DNA of 64,000 nucleotides. Origin: Psychrobacter sp. 72-O-c (GTDB taxonomy: Bacteria; Pseudomonadota; Gammaproteobacteria; Pseudomonadales; Moraxellaceae). The position numbers and the translations under genes were made by a program. The number at the start of each line of letters is the position of its first letter. Within the stretch, counting starts at the first letter, position 1. Location: contig NZ_CAJHBI010000008.1 of assembly GCF_904846605.1 (NCBI RefSeq), positions 50,856 through 114,855 on the forward strand, written 5' to 3'. The notes beneath the pieces were generated by a model that had not been told where the DNA came from, made no database searches, and was given only the letters and a program-made list of their open reading frames with translations. This document shows, one piece after another, positions 9,232-19,154 of this stretch.

Positions 9232-10302
9232 ATGCTAATGACCAAATTACTGTCCGATACCCCGCGTAGTGCCATTTTGATTGGCTTGTGCTTTGCAATC
9301 TTATTAATATTGCCTTGGCTGCATCTGATGCCAGAGACCTCCCCTTTTTATCTCTCAGCTTATTGGATTACCCTCATCGGTAAAATCATGGCACTGGCCA
9401 TGGTAGCATTAGCACTAGACCTAGTATGGGGCTATGCCGGAATCTTAAGTTTGGGGCACGGCTTGTACTTCGCTTTGGGTGGTTATGCGTTTGGTATGTA
9501 CTTAACGCGCGAAACCGCAGGCGATGCGCTACCCGACTTTATGCGCTTTTTAAGCTGGACTGAAATGCCATGGTATTGGGCCGGCACTCAACACTTTTGG
9601 TGGGCGATGGCGCTGGTGGTACTGGTACCGGGATTGATTGCTTTTATCTTTGGCTTCTTTGCCTTTCGCTCCAAGATTAAAGGCGTTTATTTTTCTATCA
9701 TCACCCAAGCCATGACTTATGCAGCCGCCCTATTATTCTTTCGTAATGAAACCGGCTTTGGCGGCAACAACGGCTTCACCGGCTTTACGACTCTTTTGGG
9801 CTATGATATTACCGCGGCCTCAACCCGTTCGATGCTGTGCTTTATTACCGCTTTAGCATTATTATTGTCTTATGTTGGCTTACGCTACTTAATGAACCAA
9901 CCTTATGGACGGGTACTTGGCGCCATTCGTGATAGCGAAAACCGCTTGCAGTATTTAGGCTACCGTACCCTCTGGTACAAGCTGTCCGCTTGGGTGTTAT
10001 CCGCCGTTATCGCGGGTATCGCAGGGGCGCTATATGTTCCACAAGTGGGCATTATTAACCCCAGTGAGATGAACCCCGTTAACTCAATTGAAATGGCTGT
10101 TTGGGTGGCGACTGGTGGCAGAGGCAAACTAATTGGTGCGATTTTGGGCACTGGCGTGGTTAATTCAGTAAAAACTTACTTTACTGTGGCCTACCCTGAG
10201 GTTTGGCTATTGATATTGGGCGGACTGTTCGTGGTAGTAACGCTGTTTTTACCCAATGGCATTATGGGCATGTTTGACCGCTTCAAAAAGGAGAAACAGT
10301 AA
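9232..10302 (+). CDS. urtC: Urea ABC transporter permease UrtC
   Basis: Second permease of the urea importer, a LivM-like protein. The start at 9232 is chosen because AAGGAGA lies six bases upstream; the longer frame from 9193 would overlap the end of urtB. It has 356 residues with about nine membrane helices; the LivM signature is seen in LDLVWGYAGILSLGHGLYFA and in VATGGRGKLIGAILG near the end. The stop codon overlaps the urtD start by one base (TAATG), indicating translational coupling. Confidence 0.94.
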   Translation: MLMTKLLSDTPRSAILIGLCFAILLILPWLHLMPETSPFYLSAYWITLIGKIMALAMVALALDLVWGYAGILSLGHGLYFALGGYAFGMYLTRETAGDALPDFMRFLSWTEMPWYWAGTQHFWWAMALVVLVPGLIAFIFGFFAFRSKIKGVYFSIITQAMTYAAALLFFRNETGFGGNNGFTGFTTLLGYDITAASTRSMLCFITALALLLSYVGLRYLMNQPYGRVLGAIRDSENRLQYLGYRTLWYKLSAWVLSAVIAGIAGALYVPQVGIINPSEMNPVNSIEMAVWVATGGRGKLIGAILGTGVVNSVKTYFTVAYPEVWLLILGGLFVVVTLFLPNGIMGMFDRFKKEKQ

Positions 10303-11189
10303 TGTTCAATAAAAAACCAGCCTCTGTCAAGCACCCTACTAAAACATTGCCAGAAAGTGGCGCTTTAAATACACCTGCTATAGATGAATATGGGAGCCAT
10401 AATGGTGGCGACGGTCTCAGTCACCCCAAAAAACCAGGCGTCGATTTTAGCCACGGTATTGCTCTGTATTTAGAAGATGTGAGCGTGTGGTTTGAGTCGT
10501 TTCGGGCACTCAATAATCTATCGCTATACATTGAAGAGGGCGAGCTACGCTGTATTATTGGCCCAAACGGTGCCGGTAAAACCACACTAATGGACGTCAT
10601 TACTGGTAAAACCCGCCCTACCAATGGCAGCGTTTTTTTTGGACAAACCCATAACCTTGCTAGCATGTCTACTGAAGAGATAGCCGAAGCGGGTATTGGG
10701 CGCAAATTTCAAAAACCTACCGTATTTGAAAATTTTACCGTTATGGATAACTTGTTACTCGCGGCGCCCAAAGATAAGCGCGTCGTCAAAAGCTTGTTTA
10801 ACACCCTCAATGCCGATACCCGCGATACGCTTGACGCCACCCTACAGCAAATCCGCTTGACTGACCAAATCAACAAGCCTGCCGGTTTGCTATCACATGG
10901 GCAGAAGCAGTGGCTAGAGATTGGTATGCTACTGATGCAAAGCCCCAAGCTTATTTTGCTTGATGAGCCCGTTGCGGGTATGACCGATGCTGAGACTGAG
11001 CACACGGCCGAGCTGTGTTTGCGCCTCAAAAAAAATCACACTTTAGTGGTGGTCGAGCATGACATGACCTTTATTGATGCCATTAGTGACAAAGTCACCG
11101 TCTTGGCACAGGGGGCGATTCTAGCCGAAGGCACCTTAGCCGAAGTACAAGCCAATGAGGCGGTCATTGAGTCCTATTTGGGTCGATAA
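10302..11189 (+). CDS. urtD: Urea ABC transporter ATP-binding protein UrtD
   Basis: LivG-type ATPase of the urea importer, 295 residues. Walker A is GPNGAGKTT (about residues 87-95), the signature LSHGQKQ, Walker B LILLDEP, and the switch histidine is in VVEHDM. The first ~45 residues before the ABC domain form an extension rich in Lys, Pro and Gly, not needed by the fold. It starts within the urtC stop codon, so the two are translationally coupled. Confidence 0.95.
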   Translation: MFNKKPASVKHPTKTLPESGALNTPAIDEYGSHNGGDGLSHPKKPGVDFSHGIALYLEDVSVWFESFRALNNLSLYIEEGELRCIIGPNGAGKTTLMDVITGKTRPTNGSVFFGQTHNLASMSTEEIAEAGIGRKFQKPTVFENFTVMDNLLLAAPKDKRVVKSLFNTLNADTRDTLDATLQQIRLTDQINKPAGLLSHGQKQWLEIGMLLMQSPKLILLDEPVAGMTDAETEHTAELCLRLKKNHTLVVVEHDMTFIDAISDKVTVLAQGAILAEGTLAEVQANEAVIESYLGR

Positions 11190-11264
11190 CTCGGTAAATA
11201 GTTAGGCCGATGAACTGTAATACAATTGATAGGTTAGGGATGATTCAAATGCTAGGAGACAACC

Positions 11265-11963
11265 ATGTTACAAGTTAATGTCATCAACCAATACTATGGC
11301 GGCAGTCATATTTTGCGAGACGTCTCGCTCACAGCGCCCGTTGGTGAATGCAGTGTGGTGCTCGGTCGTAATGGCGTGGGCAAAACCACCTTACTCAAAT
11401 GTCTAATGGGCATATTGCCGATCAAATCGGGGCAGATTTTACTTAACGATAAAGACATCAGTAAACTCTCATCCGAGCAGCGGGTACGAGCGGGACTCGC
11501 TTATGTGCCACAAGGACGTGATATTTTCTCCACCTTAACTGTGGAAGAAAACATTTTGATTGGTATGGCCAAATTTTCACGCAGTAAAGCCAAGCAGGTA
11601 CCTAAGCATTTATATGATATTTTTCCGGTACTCGATGAGATGAAACATCGACGTGGCGGCGACCTGTCTGGCGGTCAGCAGCAGCAACTGGCCATTGCTC
11701 GTGCCTTAGCCTCTGAGCCTACGGTGCTAATTCTAGATGAACCTACTGAGGGCATTCAACCGTCTATTATTAAGGATATTGGCCGAGTCCTTCGGGACTT
11801 AGTCGATAAAGGCGATATGGCGATTGTACTGGTCGAGCAATTTTACGACTTTGCTGAAGAGCTCGCCGACAACTACACAGTATTATCACGCGGTAAAGTG
11901 TTGGCACAAGGGGCAGGCGATACAATGGTGGACAACAAAGTGCAAGAGCTGGTCGCCATTTAA
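11265..11963 (+). CDS. urtE: Urea ABC transporter ATP-binding protein UrtE
   Basis: LivF-type ATPase, 232 residues, the normal length. Walker A is GRNGVGKTT, the signature LSGGQQQ, and Walker B VLILDEP; DEPTEGIQPSII is typical of UrtE. The ribosome binding site AGGAGA lies six bases before the ATG. Last gene of the urt operon; no urease gene is in the window, so urea use would depend on a locus elsewhere. Confidence 0.95.
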   Translation: MLQVNVINQYYGGSHILRDVSLTAPVGECSVVLGRNGVGKTTLLKCLMGILPIKSGQILLNDKDISKLSSEQRVRAGLAYVPQGRDIFSTLTVEENILIGMAKFSRSKAKQVPKHLYDIFPVLDEMKHRRGGDLSGGQQQQLAIARALASEPTVLILDEPTEGIQPSIIKDIGRVLRDLVDKGDMAIVLVEQFYDFAEELADNYTVLSRGKVLAQGAGDTMVDNKVQELVAI

Positions 11964-12173
11964 CTATGAGCCAACAAAAAAGAGTCCTTAACAGTGATAG
12001 CTCAATCGCGACAGTGTCCTGTAACTATTGCTTTGCTTGTGTGTCGCTACTTATCAATACCAAACGTCACCATCAAAAACCTGCAAGCATTACCACCAAA
12101 TCTATCTACCGCCATACCCATTATAAATCAGATGGTAAATTCAATACCTAAATCTATCATGGCTTCATGACTG

Positions 12174-12221
12174 ACATAATAGCAATACAGTATGCTCAAC
12201 GAGCGAAATTTGCTATTATGT
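12174..12221. promoter_or_regulatory. Perfect 12-bp inverted repeat in the lgt leader
   Basis: ACATAATAGCAA (12174-12185) is exactly complementary to TTGCTATTATGT (12210-12221). Within the 24-base interval sits a smaller stem, GCTC-aac-GAGC (12194-12204). It ends 33 bases before the lgt start at 12255. No T-run follows, so it is not a plain terminator; it could be an operator or an mRNA leader structure. Confidence 0.6.
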
Positions 12222-12254
12222 ACAGCATTTTATTACCAATATTATGATGCCCTT

Positions 12255-13139
12255 ATGATGATTCATCCTCAATATGATCCTGTAGCGTTAGCACTTGGGC
12301 CTGTCGAAGTCCATTGGTACGGTTTGATGTACTTGCTAGCGTTTGCTACTGCTTACGGATTGGCATGGTATCGCAGTACTAAGCGCGATAATTGGTCAAC
12401 TGATATGGTATCCGACCTAGTGTTCTACGGGGCGTTGGGAGTGATATTAGGCGGGCGTGTTGGCTATGTGCTGTTTTATCAGTTCGGCGAGTTACTGCAG
12501 AATCCTGCTTATCTATTCAGAGTCTGGGAAGGCGGCATGTCGTTCCATGGCGGTTTTATCGGCGTCATGTTGGGCATGTGGTTCTTTGCGCGTAAGTATA
12601 AAAAAACCCCGTTTCAAGTATTCGATTTCATCGTTCCTTGTGTACCCATGGGTTTGTTTTTTGGGCGTGTAGGTAATTACATCAATGGTGAGCTGTGGGG
12701 GCGGGTTTCTGATGGTGGCTATAACTGGCTAACGTATTTCCCACAAGCCGCCACATCAGATATGGCGCTGCTACAAAGCAACCCAGCCTTGCAAGAGCTG
12801 ATGACTGAAGTTAACAGCCAGTATTTACTGCCCCGTCATCCCTCTCAGCTGTATGAAGCCTTTGCCGAAGGACTGTTATTGTTCCTATTTTTATGGTGGT
12901 ACTCATCCAAACCGCAACCACGTATGGCCGTGACCGCCGTATTCTTATTAGGTTATGGATTGAGCCGTTTTATTATTGAGTTCTTCCGTCAGCCAGATGC
13001 TGATCAAGGATTCGTTTTGTTAGGTTGGATGACCAAAGGACAGATGTTGTCCGCACCGATGATTATTCTTGGTATCATTCTACTGATTTATGCTTATAAG
13101 AACAGCATTTATGATTGGGGTAAACAATCAGCTTATTAA
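12255..13139 (+). CDS. lgt: Prolipoprotein diacylglyceryl transferase Lgt
   Basis: Inner-membrane enzyme that adds diacylglycerol to the lipobox cysteine of prolipoproteins. The signature HGGFIGVMLG and catalytic-region motif GRVGNYINGELWGR are present, as are RHPSQLYEA and the C-terminal EFFRQPD. The start at 12255 (MMIHPQYDPVALALGPVEVHWYG) matches the family N-terminus; the in-frame start at 12192 falls inside the leader hairpin and adds unrelated residues. It has 294 residues with about seven membrane segments. thyA follows after about 100 bases, the lgt-thyA order common in proteobacteria. Confidence 0.94.
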   Translation: MMIHPQYDPVALALGPVEVHWYGLMYLLAFATAYGLAWYRSTKRDNWSTDMVSDLVFYGALGVILGGRVGYVLFYQFGELLQNPAYLFRVWEGGMSFHGGFIGVMLGMWFFARKYKKTPFQVFDFIVPCVPMGLFFGRVGNYINGELWGRVSDGGYNWLTYFPQAATSDMALLQSNPALQELMTEVNSQYLLPRHPSQLYEAFAEGLLLFLFLWWYSSKPQPRMAVTAVFLLGYGLSRFIIEFFRQPDADQGFVLLGWMTKGQMLSAPMIILGIILLIYAYKNSIYDWGKQSAY

Positions 13140-13186
13140 GCTGAGGTACTTAACCTACCTTTATATTAATAATAATTTTGATAATG

Positions 13187-13223
13187 TCAGCGCTGCTAAT
13201 AACCGTTTTGTCAGCAACGCTGA
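13187..13223 (+). promoter_or_regulatory. Hairpin in the lgt-thyA gap
   Basis: TCAGCG-c-TGCT (13187-13197) can pair with AGCA-a-CGCTGA (13213-13223), ten pairs with one central mismatch and a 15-base loop. It stands 18 bases before the thyA ATG and has no T-run, so it may affect read-through or thyA translation rather than end transcription. Confidence 0.4.
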
Positions 13224-13241
13224 TAGTTAAAGAGCAAATTT

Positions 13242-14102
13242 ATGATCAACAGCAACAATGAACAAGCCTATCTTGACTTGCTCCATCACGTTCTCACTAA
13301 CGGTACGGAAAAAGGGGATCGTACTGGAACCGGTACGCTTAGCCACTTCGGAGCGCAGCTACGTTTTGACTTAGCCTCAGGATTTCCACTGTTGACTACC
13401 AAAAAAGTCCATTTTAAATCCATCGCTTATGAGCTATTATGGTTTTTGAGTGGCAGTACCCACGTGGATTATTTGCAAGCAAATGGCGTGCGCATTTGGA
13501 ATGAGTGGGCAACGGCCGAGCAGACCGCACGCTTTAATAGACCTGCTGGTGACTTAGGGCCCGTTTATGGTCATCAGTGGCGTAATTATGGCGCAACCAA
13601 AAATGCAGACGGCCTTTATAACGCTGATGGTGTCGATCAAATCACACAAGTTATTGAGCAAATAAAGACTAACCCCAATTCACGCCGCTTAATCGTATCT
13701 GGCTGGAATCCCGCCGAAGCCGAGCAAGTTGCCCTGCCCCCTTGCCATACTATGTTTCAGTTTTTTGTGGCGGACAACAAACTCTCATGCCAGTTATATC
13801 AACGTTCGGCTGATTTGTTTTTAGGCGTACCGTTCAATATTGCCAGTTATGCGCTCTTAACCCATATGGTAGCTCAAGTTTGTGGGTTGGACGTTGGCGA
13901 ATTTATCTGGACCGGCGGCGATTGTCATATTTACCAAAACCACCGTGAACAAGCTGAATTACAGTTGACCCGCACGCCTTATGCGTTGCCGACCTTAACG
14001 CTAAATTCTAATATTAAAGATATTTTCGCGTTTGAGTATGATGACATTAGCATTGAGGGTTATGAATCGCATCCTGGTATCAAAGCTAAGGTTGCGGTAT
14101 GA
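13242..14102 (+). CDS. thyA: Thymidylate synthase ThyA
   Basis: Converts dUMP to dTMP with methylene-tetrahydrofolate. The catalytic nucleophile is Cys168 in [11 protein letters not shown]; the folate- and dUMP-binding motifs [40 protein letters not shown] and [10 protein letters not shown] are intact. It has 286 residues, about 20 more than E. coli ThyA; the extra residues lie mostly around residues 85-130 ([19 protein letters not shown] and [11 protein letters not shown]), as in many longer bacterial enzymes. folA follows after 82 bases, linking dTMP synthesis with recycling of the dihydrofolate it produces. Confidence 0.97.
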   Translation: MINSNNEQAYLDLLHHVLTNGTEKGDRTGTGTLSHFGAQLRFDLASGFPLLTTKKVHFKSIAYELLWFLSGSTHVDYLQANGVRIWNEWATAEQTARFNRPAGDLGPVYGHQWRNYGATKNADGLYNADGVDQITQVIEQIKTNPNSRRLIVSGWNPAEAEQVALPPCHTMFQFFVADNKLSCQLYQRSADLFLGVPFNIASYALLTHMVAQVCGLDVGEFIWTGGDCHIYQNHREQAELQLTRTPYALPTLTLNSNIKDIFAFEYDDISIEGYESHPGIKAKVAV

Positions 14103-14184
14103 ATGTCTATTTGTATAAATAATCCGTTCTATAAGTAAGCATTTTTTCGACATCAGTTATTCGTATTAATTAAAAGGATCACCT

Positions 14185-14772
14185 ATGAGTTATGCCAATA
14201 CCCAAGTCGCCCAAATCGCGGCCATCAGTAGCAACCGCTGTATCGGTAAAGGTAATGAGCTACCTTGGCATATCTCAGCAGACCTACAACATTTTAAAAA
14301 AATGACCACCCGTAGCGATGCGCAAAGCAGTCAGACTGAAAGTACGGTGCAAGGTATCGTCATCATGGGGCGCAAAACATTTGAGTCGATGGGCAGCAAG
14401 CCCTTACCAAAGCGAGTTAGCTTTATTATTACTAGCCAATTGGACTATGCCGAGCAAAAAAGTCTAGTAGGACGTGATAACGCTCATGTGGTACATAACT
14501 TGGATGATGCTTTAACACAAGCAGCAAGTCTGGCACATGGCTTACTCCTTGATACGATTTGGGTGATTGGCGGTGAGCGGGTCTTTAGCGACGCGCTAAT
14601 GTATACCGATCGCATTGAGTTGACTCACGTAGATACTGAAATCAGTGAGGGCGATGCTTTTTATCCTGAGCTGCCGAGCGATTTTAATATTGCGCAAGAA
14701 TCTGAGCAAATGCATGATGATAAAAGCGACTTGGATTTTAAATTTGTGACCTATCAAAAAGAAAGCCGCTAA
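14185..14772 (+). CDS. folA: Dihydrofolate reductase FolA
   Basis: NADPH-dependent reduction of dihydrofolate, needed to regenerate the cofactor used by ThyA. Conserved parts: AAISSNRCIGKGNELPWHI (substrate site, Met20-loop region), VIMGRKTFESMGSKPLPKR (NADPH site), and IWVIGGERVFSDAL. At 195 residues it is about 35 longer than E. coli FolA; an insertion rich in Ser, Gln and Thr lies at about residues 49-58 and another near 90-110. The stop codon lies inside the 5' arm of its own terminator hairpin. Confidence 0.95.
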   Translation: MSYANTQVAQIAAISSNRCIGKGNELPWHISADLQHFKKMTTRSDAQSSQTESTVQGIVIMGRKTFESMGSKPLPKRVSFIITSQLDYAEQKSLVGRDNAHVVHNLDDALTQAASLAHGLLLDTIWVIGGERVFSDALMYTDRIELTHVDTEISEGDAFYPELPSDFNIAQESEQMHDDKSDLDFKFVTYQKESR

Positions 14773-14796
14773 GTAGAAGACAGTAGCGGCTTTTTC
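14762..14796 (+). terminator. Rho-independent terminator of folA
   Basis: AAAGCCGCTA pairs with TAGCGGCTTT around a 14-base loop and runs into TTTTTC. The left arm includes the last folA codons and the stop codon. Confidence 0.85.
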
Positions 14797-14858
14797 AAAG
14801 AAATTTAATGCTTTTATATTTGCATGAGTTAATTGGTATTCATATAGAAAACCATATA

Positions 14859-16703
14859 CTACTCGTGCAACACTTTATAAACTGTCTTCGCCAGTACGGG
14901 GCCAATACCTGGCACTCCGCCCAGCTCTTGTTGCGATGCCCCTAATAACTGCTGCATTCCACCAAAATGATTAAGTATATCGCGGCGGCGCTTCTCACCA
15001 AGTCCTGGAATGACTTCTAACACTGACGATGACCGACGCTTATCACGTTTTTTACGATGCGCAGTAATAGCAAAGCGATGCGCCTCGTCGCGAATGTGCA
15101 TGAGTAAATGCAGCGCCTTGCTGTCCATGGGTAAATCTAACGGCTCATGGTCTAAGAAATGCAGTACTTCAAGACCCGCTTTACGCCCCTCACCTTTCGC
15201 CACCCCAATCATCAAAGTATCCCCGAGAATACCTAATTCTACGAGCACCTCTTTTGCCATACTTAGCTGACCTTTACCGCCATCAATCAGTAATAAATCA
15301 GGTAGCGGCTGCTTTTTATAGCGGCGAGTCAGTACTTGCTTCATTGCCGCATAATCATCACCGCCTACGATATCGTGAATAGCATATTGGCGATAATCAC
15401 GCCGACGCGAGCCACCTTGATCAAACACTACACAGCTACCAATAGTCGCCTCACCCATAGTATGGGAGATATCAAAACATTCAATACGGTCGATAGGGCG
15501 ATCTGTGACAGTCGATAGCACGTCTTTCAGGGCCCCAAAGCGCGCATGCAGCTCCAGATAATCGCCCAATTTAGTTTTTAGCGCATTATTAGTATTCAGT
15601 GTTGCCAAATCCAGCCATTCTGCCCGATATTCACGTACGCTGGTTTTTATCACTACCTTACTTTCAAAGTGGGTCGCTAGCGCTTCACTGACCGCAATTT
15701 GATCCGGTAATTCATGACTTAAGATAATCTCAGCTGGCAAGTCATCCGTGACTTGGAAATAAAATGACGTGATAAAAGCCGATAGATTATCCGCTAACGG
15801 CTCACTACTATCGACATCAGGGAAGTAGTTTTTACCACCCAGCACTCGTCCACCGCGAACCGTCAACACGTTGACACAGCTCATTCCTGCTTGGCTGGCA
15901 ATCGAAATCACATCGGCCTCGCCTTCTACGGTATAGACCGCCTGCCGTGCTTGTACTTCGCGCAGCATAGACAACTGATCACGATAAAATACCGCTTTTT
16001 CAAAATCTAATTCCTCAGCGGCGGCTTCCATTTTTACGATTAATGCATTATGAATATCACTAGAATCGCCTTTTAAAAAGCGAATGGTATTGTTCACATC
16101 TTCGGCATAATCTTCCGGTGATACTAGGCCCACACAGGGCGCACGGCAACGCTTGATCTGATATTCTAAGCAAGGACGTTTACGCTGACGGAAAAAAGTA
16201 TTGGTACATTGGCGCATTTGAAACATTTTTTGCATCAATACTAAGGTTTCTTTTGCCGCATGGGCTGAGGGAAAAGGCCCAAAAAACCGACCTTTTTGAT
16301 GATTGCCTTTACCCCGACCATAAGCCAGACGTGGATAAGGCTTATCCGCTGAGATGAACACATACAGATACGATTTATCATCACGCAACAGCACGTTATA
16401 AGGCGGACGGTATTCTTTAATTAGATTCTGCTCGAGTAGTAGCGCCTCAGTCTCGCCGCGAGTAATAATGGTCTCAATATTGTGAATGCGTGCGACCAAA
16501 GCTCGCGTTTTTGGATGGTCGATGGTTTTAGCAAAATAGCTATTTACCCGACTATTAAGCGATTTTGCCTTACCCACGTAAAGAATATCACCGTTTTTGC
16601 CCAGCATTTTATAGACTCCTGGCAAATTTGGCAGGCGCTTAATGAGGTGTTTAAGACGGGCTTTCTTATCATCGACCACAGTCGACGCTGAGACATTGAC
16701 CAT
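14859..16703 (-). CDS. uvrC: Excinuclease ABC subunit C (UvrC)
   Basis: Makes both incisions in UvrABC nucleotide excision repair. 614 residues, the normal size. Domains in order: GIY-YIG nuclease (about residues 23-100, with [21 protein letters not shown]), the cysteine cluster region ([13 protein letters not shown]), UVR helical motif (about 205-240), RNase H-like endonuclease ([16 protein letters not shown] and [12 protein letters not shown] carrying the acidic residues), and the C-terminal helix-hairpin-helix pair ([13 protein letters not shown] and [13 protein letters not shown]). It has no strong ribosome binding site at the ATG. It is convergent with folA. Confidence 0.97.
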   Translation of the reverse strand: MVNVSASTVVDDKKARLKHLIKRLPNLPGVYKMLGKNGDILYVGKAKSLNSRVNSYFAKTIDHPKTRALVARIHNIETIITRGETEALLLEQNLIKEYRPPYNVLLRDDKSYLYVFISADKPYPRLAYGRGKGNHQKGRFFGPFPSAHAAKETLVLMQKMFQMRQCTNTFFRQRKRPCLEYQIKRCRAPCVGLVSPEDYAEDVNNTIRFLKGDSSDIHNALIVKMEAAAEELDFEKAVFYRDQLSMLREVQARQAVYTVEGEADVISIASQAGMSCVNVLTVRGGRVLGGKNYFPDVDSSEPLADNLSAFITSFYFQVTDDLPAEIILSHELPDQIAVSEALATHFESKVVIKTSVREYRAEWLDLATLNTNNALKTKLGDYLELHARFGALKDVLSTVTDRPIDRIECFDISHTMGEATIGSCVVFDQGGSRRRDYRQYAIHDIVGGDDYAAMKQVLTRRYKKQPLPDLLLIDGGKGQLSMAKEVLVELGILGDTLMIGVAKGEGRKAGLEVLHFLDHEPLDLPMDSKALHLLMHIRDEAHRFAITAHRKKRDKRRSSSVLEVIPGLGEKRRRDILNHFGGMQQLLGASQQELGGVPGIGPVLAKTVYKVLHE

Positions 16704-16863
16704 AAAAATACTGCCCTTAAAAGTGCTTGAATACAGTTATTTATGGGGGGATATTGACCATTTTACAAGAACCGTTATCGGCACAGCAGCGTGCATAAAA
16801 ACAGCCAGCACGAGGCTGACTTTTATAATTGCGACTGTTACGACTGCTATTTATCGCTCAATA

Positions 16864-18390
16864 TCAATGGCGAAAGTTCGGTAATAATGCTGGAATACCC
16901 GGCAACATACCAACCACAGCCATCACACCAGTTAGAACTATAAACATGACACCAGGAATAATCCAGCGACTCATATTAGACAAGTTAGCACTACGCTCTT
17001 TTGAGCCAATCAGACCTAAGTTATCAAGTAGTAAGGTAATTGACCACCCAAAGGCTGGGTTAACCAATGCAGAGGCAAAGACCACAATGGCAGCAGACTG
17101 CGTGGTTTTACCTTCACGCGTCATCTCCATTCCTGCTTCTAATAGTGGAATAAAGACCCCGACAATTAAAGCCACACATAATACTGGCTCCCAGATCGCC
17201 AAGTCCATCGGATAACCCCAAACACCAGCGATAACACAGAACACAGCGGTCAACACTGCACCAGCAGGAATAGGGCGTTTGGCGATTGCCGCAGGGACAA
17301 TATACGTGCCCCATGACGACGCAAAGTTAGCACCGCCCAGTACCGAGCCTGCCACCTGTCGAACGGAGGCACTGACCATAGTGTCATCAATATCCATCAA
17401 AACTTTTTCGGTACGTTTAGGATAGCTGATCTTTTGGAACACTTGATGACCTAAGAAATCTGGTGACCACATCGCTACGGCCAATACCGCAAAAGGCATC
17501 ACCACAATAAAGCTCTCGACGGTCGGCAAGCCAAGCATCCAGCCACTATTCTCTCCCCACCAGTACATCGGACTCATATGCGGTAAGCCGGGCGCAGTCT
17601 TAAACTCAAATGGCGCACCCAATGCAAAAGCAACACCGCCACCAAGCAAGCAGCTAAGAGGCACCGCAAGCCAGCGCTTTTGGAAACTCTCTAATACCGC
17701 ATACAGGATGATCGTGAGTAAAATCACAATAAAAGCAATATGAGACATACCGATGCTTTCTGACCAAGCAAAGAGGTTTTTGACTTGAGAAGTGGTCCCG
17801 ATAAAGCCTAGATATATCAGCAGACCACCGCACACCCCTTTACTGGTCAAGTTCGCCAGTAAGCTGCCCCCTTTACTAATCGCCAGTAAGAGACCAAAAA
17901 AACCGATAAGTAAGCCAAAAGCCATCGGATGTCCACCGGCAGCAACCACAATCGGAATCAAAGGAATCAGCGGGCCGTGGGTACCCGCAAGGTTAGCCGT
18001 GGGTAAGAAAAATCCTGAAAATAAAATAATAAAGACCGAGACAATCAACAGCTCATAACGTACGTTCTCTAACACAAATGCATCGCCCAAACCTAGAGGA
18101 CCTGCAAATGTGGCAGCAATGGCACCCACCATCACTACTTTACCAATCGTTGCCGCCATCGCCGGAATGGTATCTTCATACTCAAAACGATAATCACGAA
18201 ACGGCAAGTTAGCACGCCAGCGTTTAGGCTTCATGATTTGCAATTCATGCTCAAGATAGGCATCGCGGTTCTTAAAACTGGCACTTGGCTTATGCAGATC
18301 AACATAACTGCCTGTCAATTCTTGATCGTAATCGGAAGGATTTGGTGGCTGCAGATTAGATCCTGAAGCGGGGATCTGAGTGTTGCTCAT
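16864..18390 (-). CDS. DUF3360 family multi-pass membrane permease
   Basis: A 508-residue inner-membrane protein. About 75 residues of hydrophilic N-terminus (ending KRWRANLPFRDYRFEYEDTIPA) precede some 11-12 membrane segments. The sequence matches the DUF3360 family, putative permeases distantly related to the sulfate/nucleobase transporters; substrate unknown. The start at 18390 (ATG AGC) has AAGGAG at ideal spacing; the GTG just before it does not need to be invoked. It stands alone between uvrC and the small HNH gene, both on the same strand. Confidence 0.8.
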   Translation of the reverse strand: MSNTQIPASGSNLQPPNPSDYDQELTGSYVDLHKPSASFKNRDAYLEHELQIMKPKRWRANLPFRDYRFEYEDTIPAMAATIGKVVMVGAIAATFAGPLGLGDAFVLENVRYELLIVSVFIILFSGFFLPTANLAGTHGPLIPLIPIVVAAGGHPMAFGLLIGFFGLLLAISKGGSLLANLTSKGVCGGLLIYLGFIGTTSQVKNLFAWSESIGMSHIAFIVILLTIILYAVLESFQKRWLAVPLSCLLGGGVAFALGAPFEFKTAPGLPHMSPMYWWGENSGWMLGLPTVESFIVVMPFAVLAVAMWSPDFLGHQVFQKISYPKRTEKVLMDIDDTMVSASVRQVAGSVLGGANFASSWGTYIVPAAIAKRPIPAGAVLTAVFCVIAGVWGYPMDLAIWEPVLCVALIVGVFIPLLEAGMEMTREGKTTQSAAIVVFASALVNPAFGWSITLLLDNLGLIGSKERSANLSNMSRWIIPGVMFIVLTGVMAVVGMLPGIPALLPNFRH

Positions 18391-18560
18391 CACATCTCCT
18401 TATGTTGGCTGAGGTTCTTGTTGTGTGCTTGATAACTTATTTGCATAAAATTGTACAAAAAATAAGCTATCAGGCTTAAATTTGCCGCCATTGTATGTCA
18501 TCAAGAGTTAAAATGCGAGACCAGCATGGTAGTTTTGCGGACTAAAAGATTACACGCTTA

Positions 18561-18944
18561 TCAGCGTCTGACTCGTATCTTAAGACCTGCTGGCCGTTTT
18601 TTAACCCAGTTGATGAACTTTTGCACTTCGCTATGAGTTTGTAAACGCTCAATGGTATGGTAATAACTTGCCAGCTCGTGATTGGCAAAAATACGGTGAA
18701 TTTGACTATGGCATGGTCGGCATAGCATAGCAACGTCAGTCTTCATAGCTTCACGGCTAAAATTACGCTGGGTACGGGCTTTATTATGGCGCGACTGTGG
18801 AATAAGATGATGGCGGGTTAACTTCAGCTCAGTGCGACTGCAAAGCTCGCAAACTGCATCTTCAAAATCTACTTCGTCACTACCCTCATGACTGCTTTTA
18901 TTGTCCCTTTTATTATCACTATCGAACACATTTTTCATAAGCAT
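18561..18944 (-). CDS. Small HNH endonuclease-like protein
   Basis: A 127-residue protein with the HNH pattern CELC (about residues 32-35), then TRHHLIPQSRHNK (about 43-55), then MLCRPCHSQIHRIF (about 73-86): two zinc-binding Cys pairs and the His-His catalytic start. The C-terminal part (SEVQKFINWVKKRPAGLKI) is a conserved tail of stand-alone YisB-like HNH proteins in Moraxellaceae. It is not near integrase or restriction genes, so a housekeeping nuclease role is as likely as a mobile or defence role. AGGAGG lies five bases before the ATG at 18944. Confidence 0.75.
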   Translation of the reverse strand: MLMKNVFDSDNKRDNKSSHEGSDEVDFEDAVCELCSRTELKLTRHHLIPQSRHNKARTQRNFSREAMKTDVAMLCRPCHSQIHRIFANHELASYYHTIERLQTHSEVQKFINWVKKRPAGLKIRVRR

Positions 18945-18983
18945 GTATCCTCCTATGCATATCTTATATCTGTTTTTTCTGGC

Positions 18984-19154
18984 TTATAATTAATCCAATC
19001 TAGAAACGGTACAGTGCTACTGAGATGCTACTGGGATGCTACTGTCACAAACATTTTGCAGGCTCGAAGCACGCTGGCGAACCGCACGCAAGAACAATTT
19101 ATACCAGTGGCACGTTGCTATACACAACGCTTTTTTATTTTGCATCGACTATAT
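18984..19154. repeat. MITE-like repeat, copy B
   Basis: Same element as at 971-1132, same orientation, about 171 bp. The inner inverted pair (ACAGTGCTAC near 19011, ATACCAGTGGCAC at 19101-19113) and middle (CATTTTGCAGGCTCGAAGCA) are present. A 12-bp tandem duplication of GATGCTACTGGG-like sequence at 19023-19044 makes it longer than the other copies. It stands in the divergent HNH / DUF4442 region. Confidence 0.75.

Noticed and set aside
11966..12151. 61-codon open frame directly after urtE
   Set aside because: It starts three bases after the urtE stop without a ribosome binding site of its own. The product is rich in Ser, His, Lys and Thr with no domain character, and it looks like chance.
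18561..18944. Small HNH protein as a homing endonuclease or defence effector
   Set aside because: It is not inside an intron or intein and has no ATPase or restriction partner nearby; a stand-alone HNH protein is all that can be supported.
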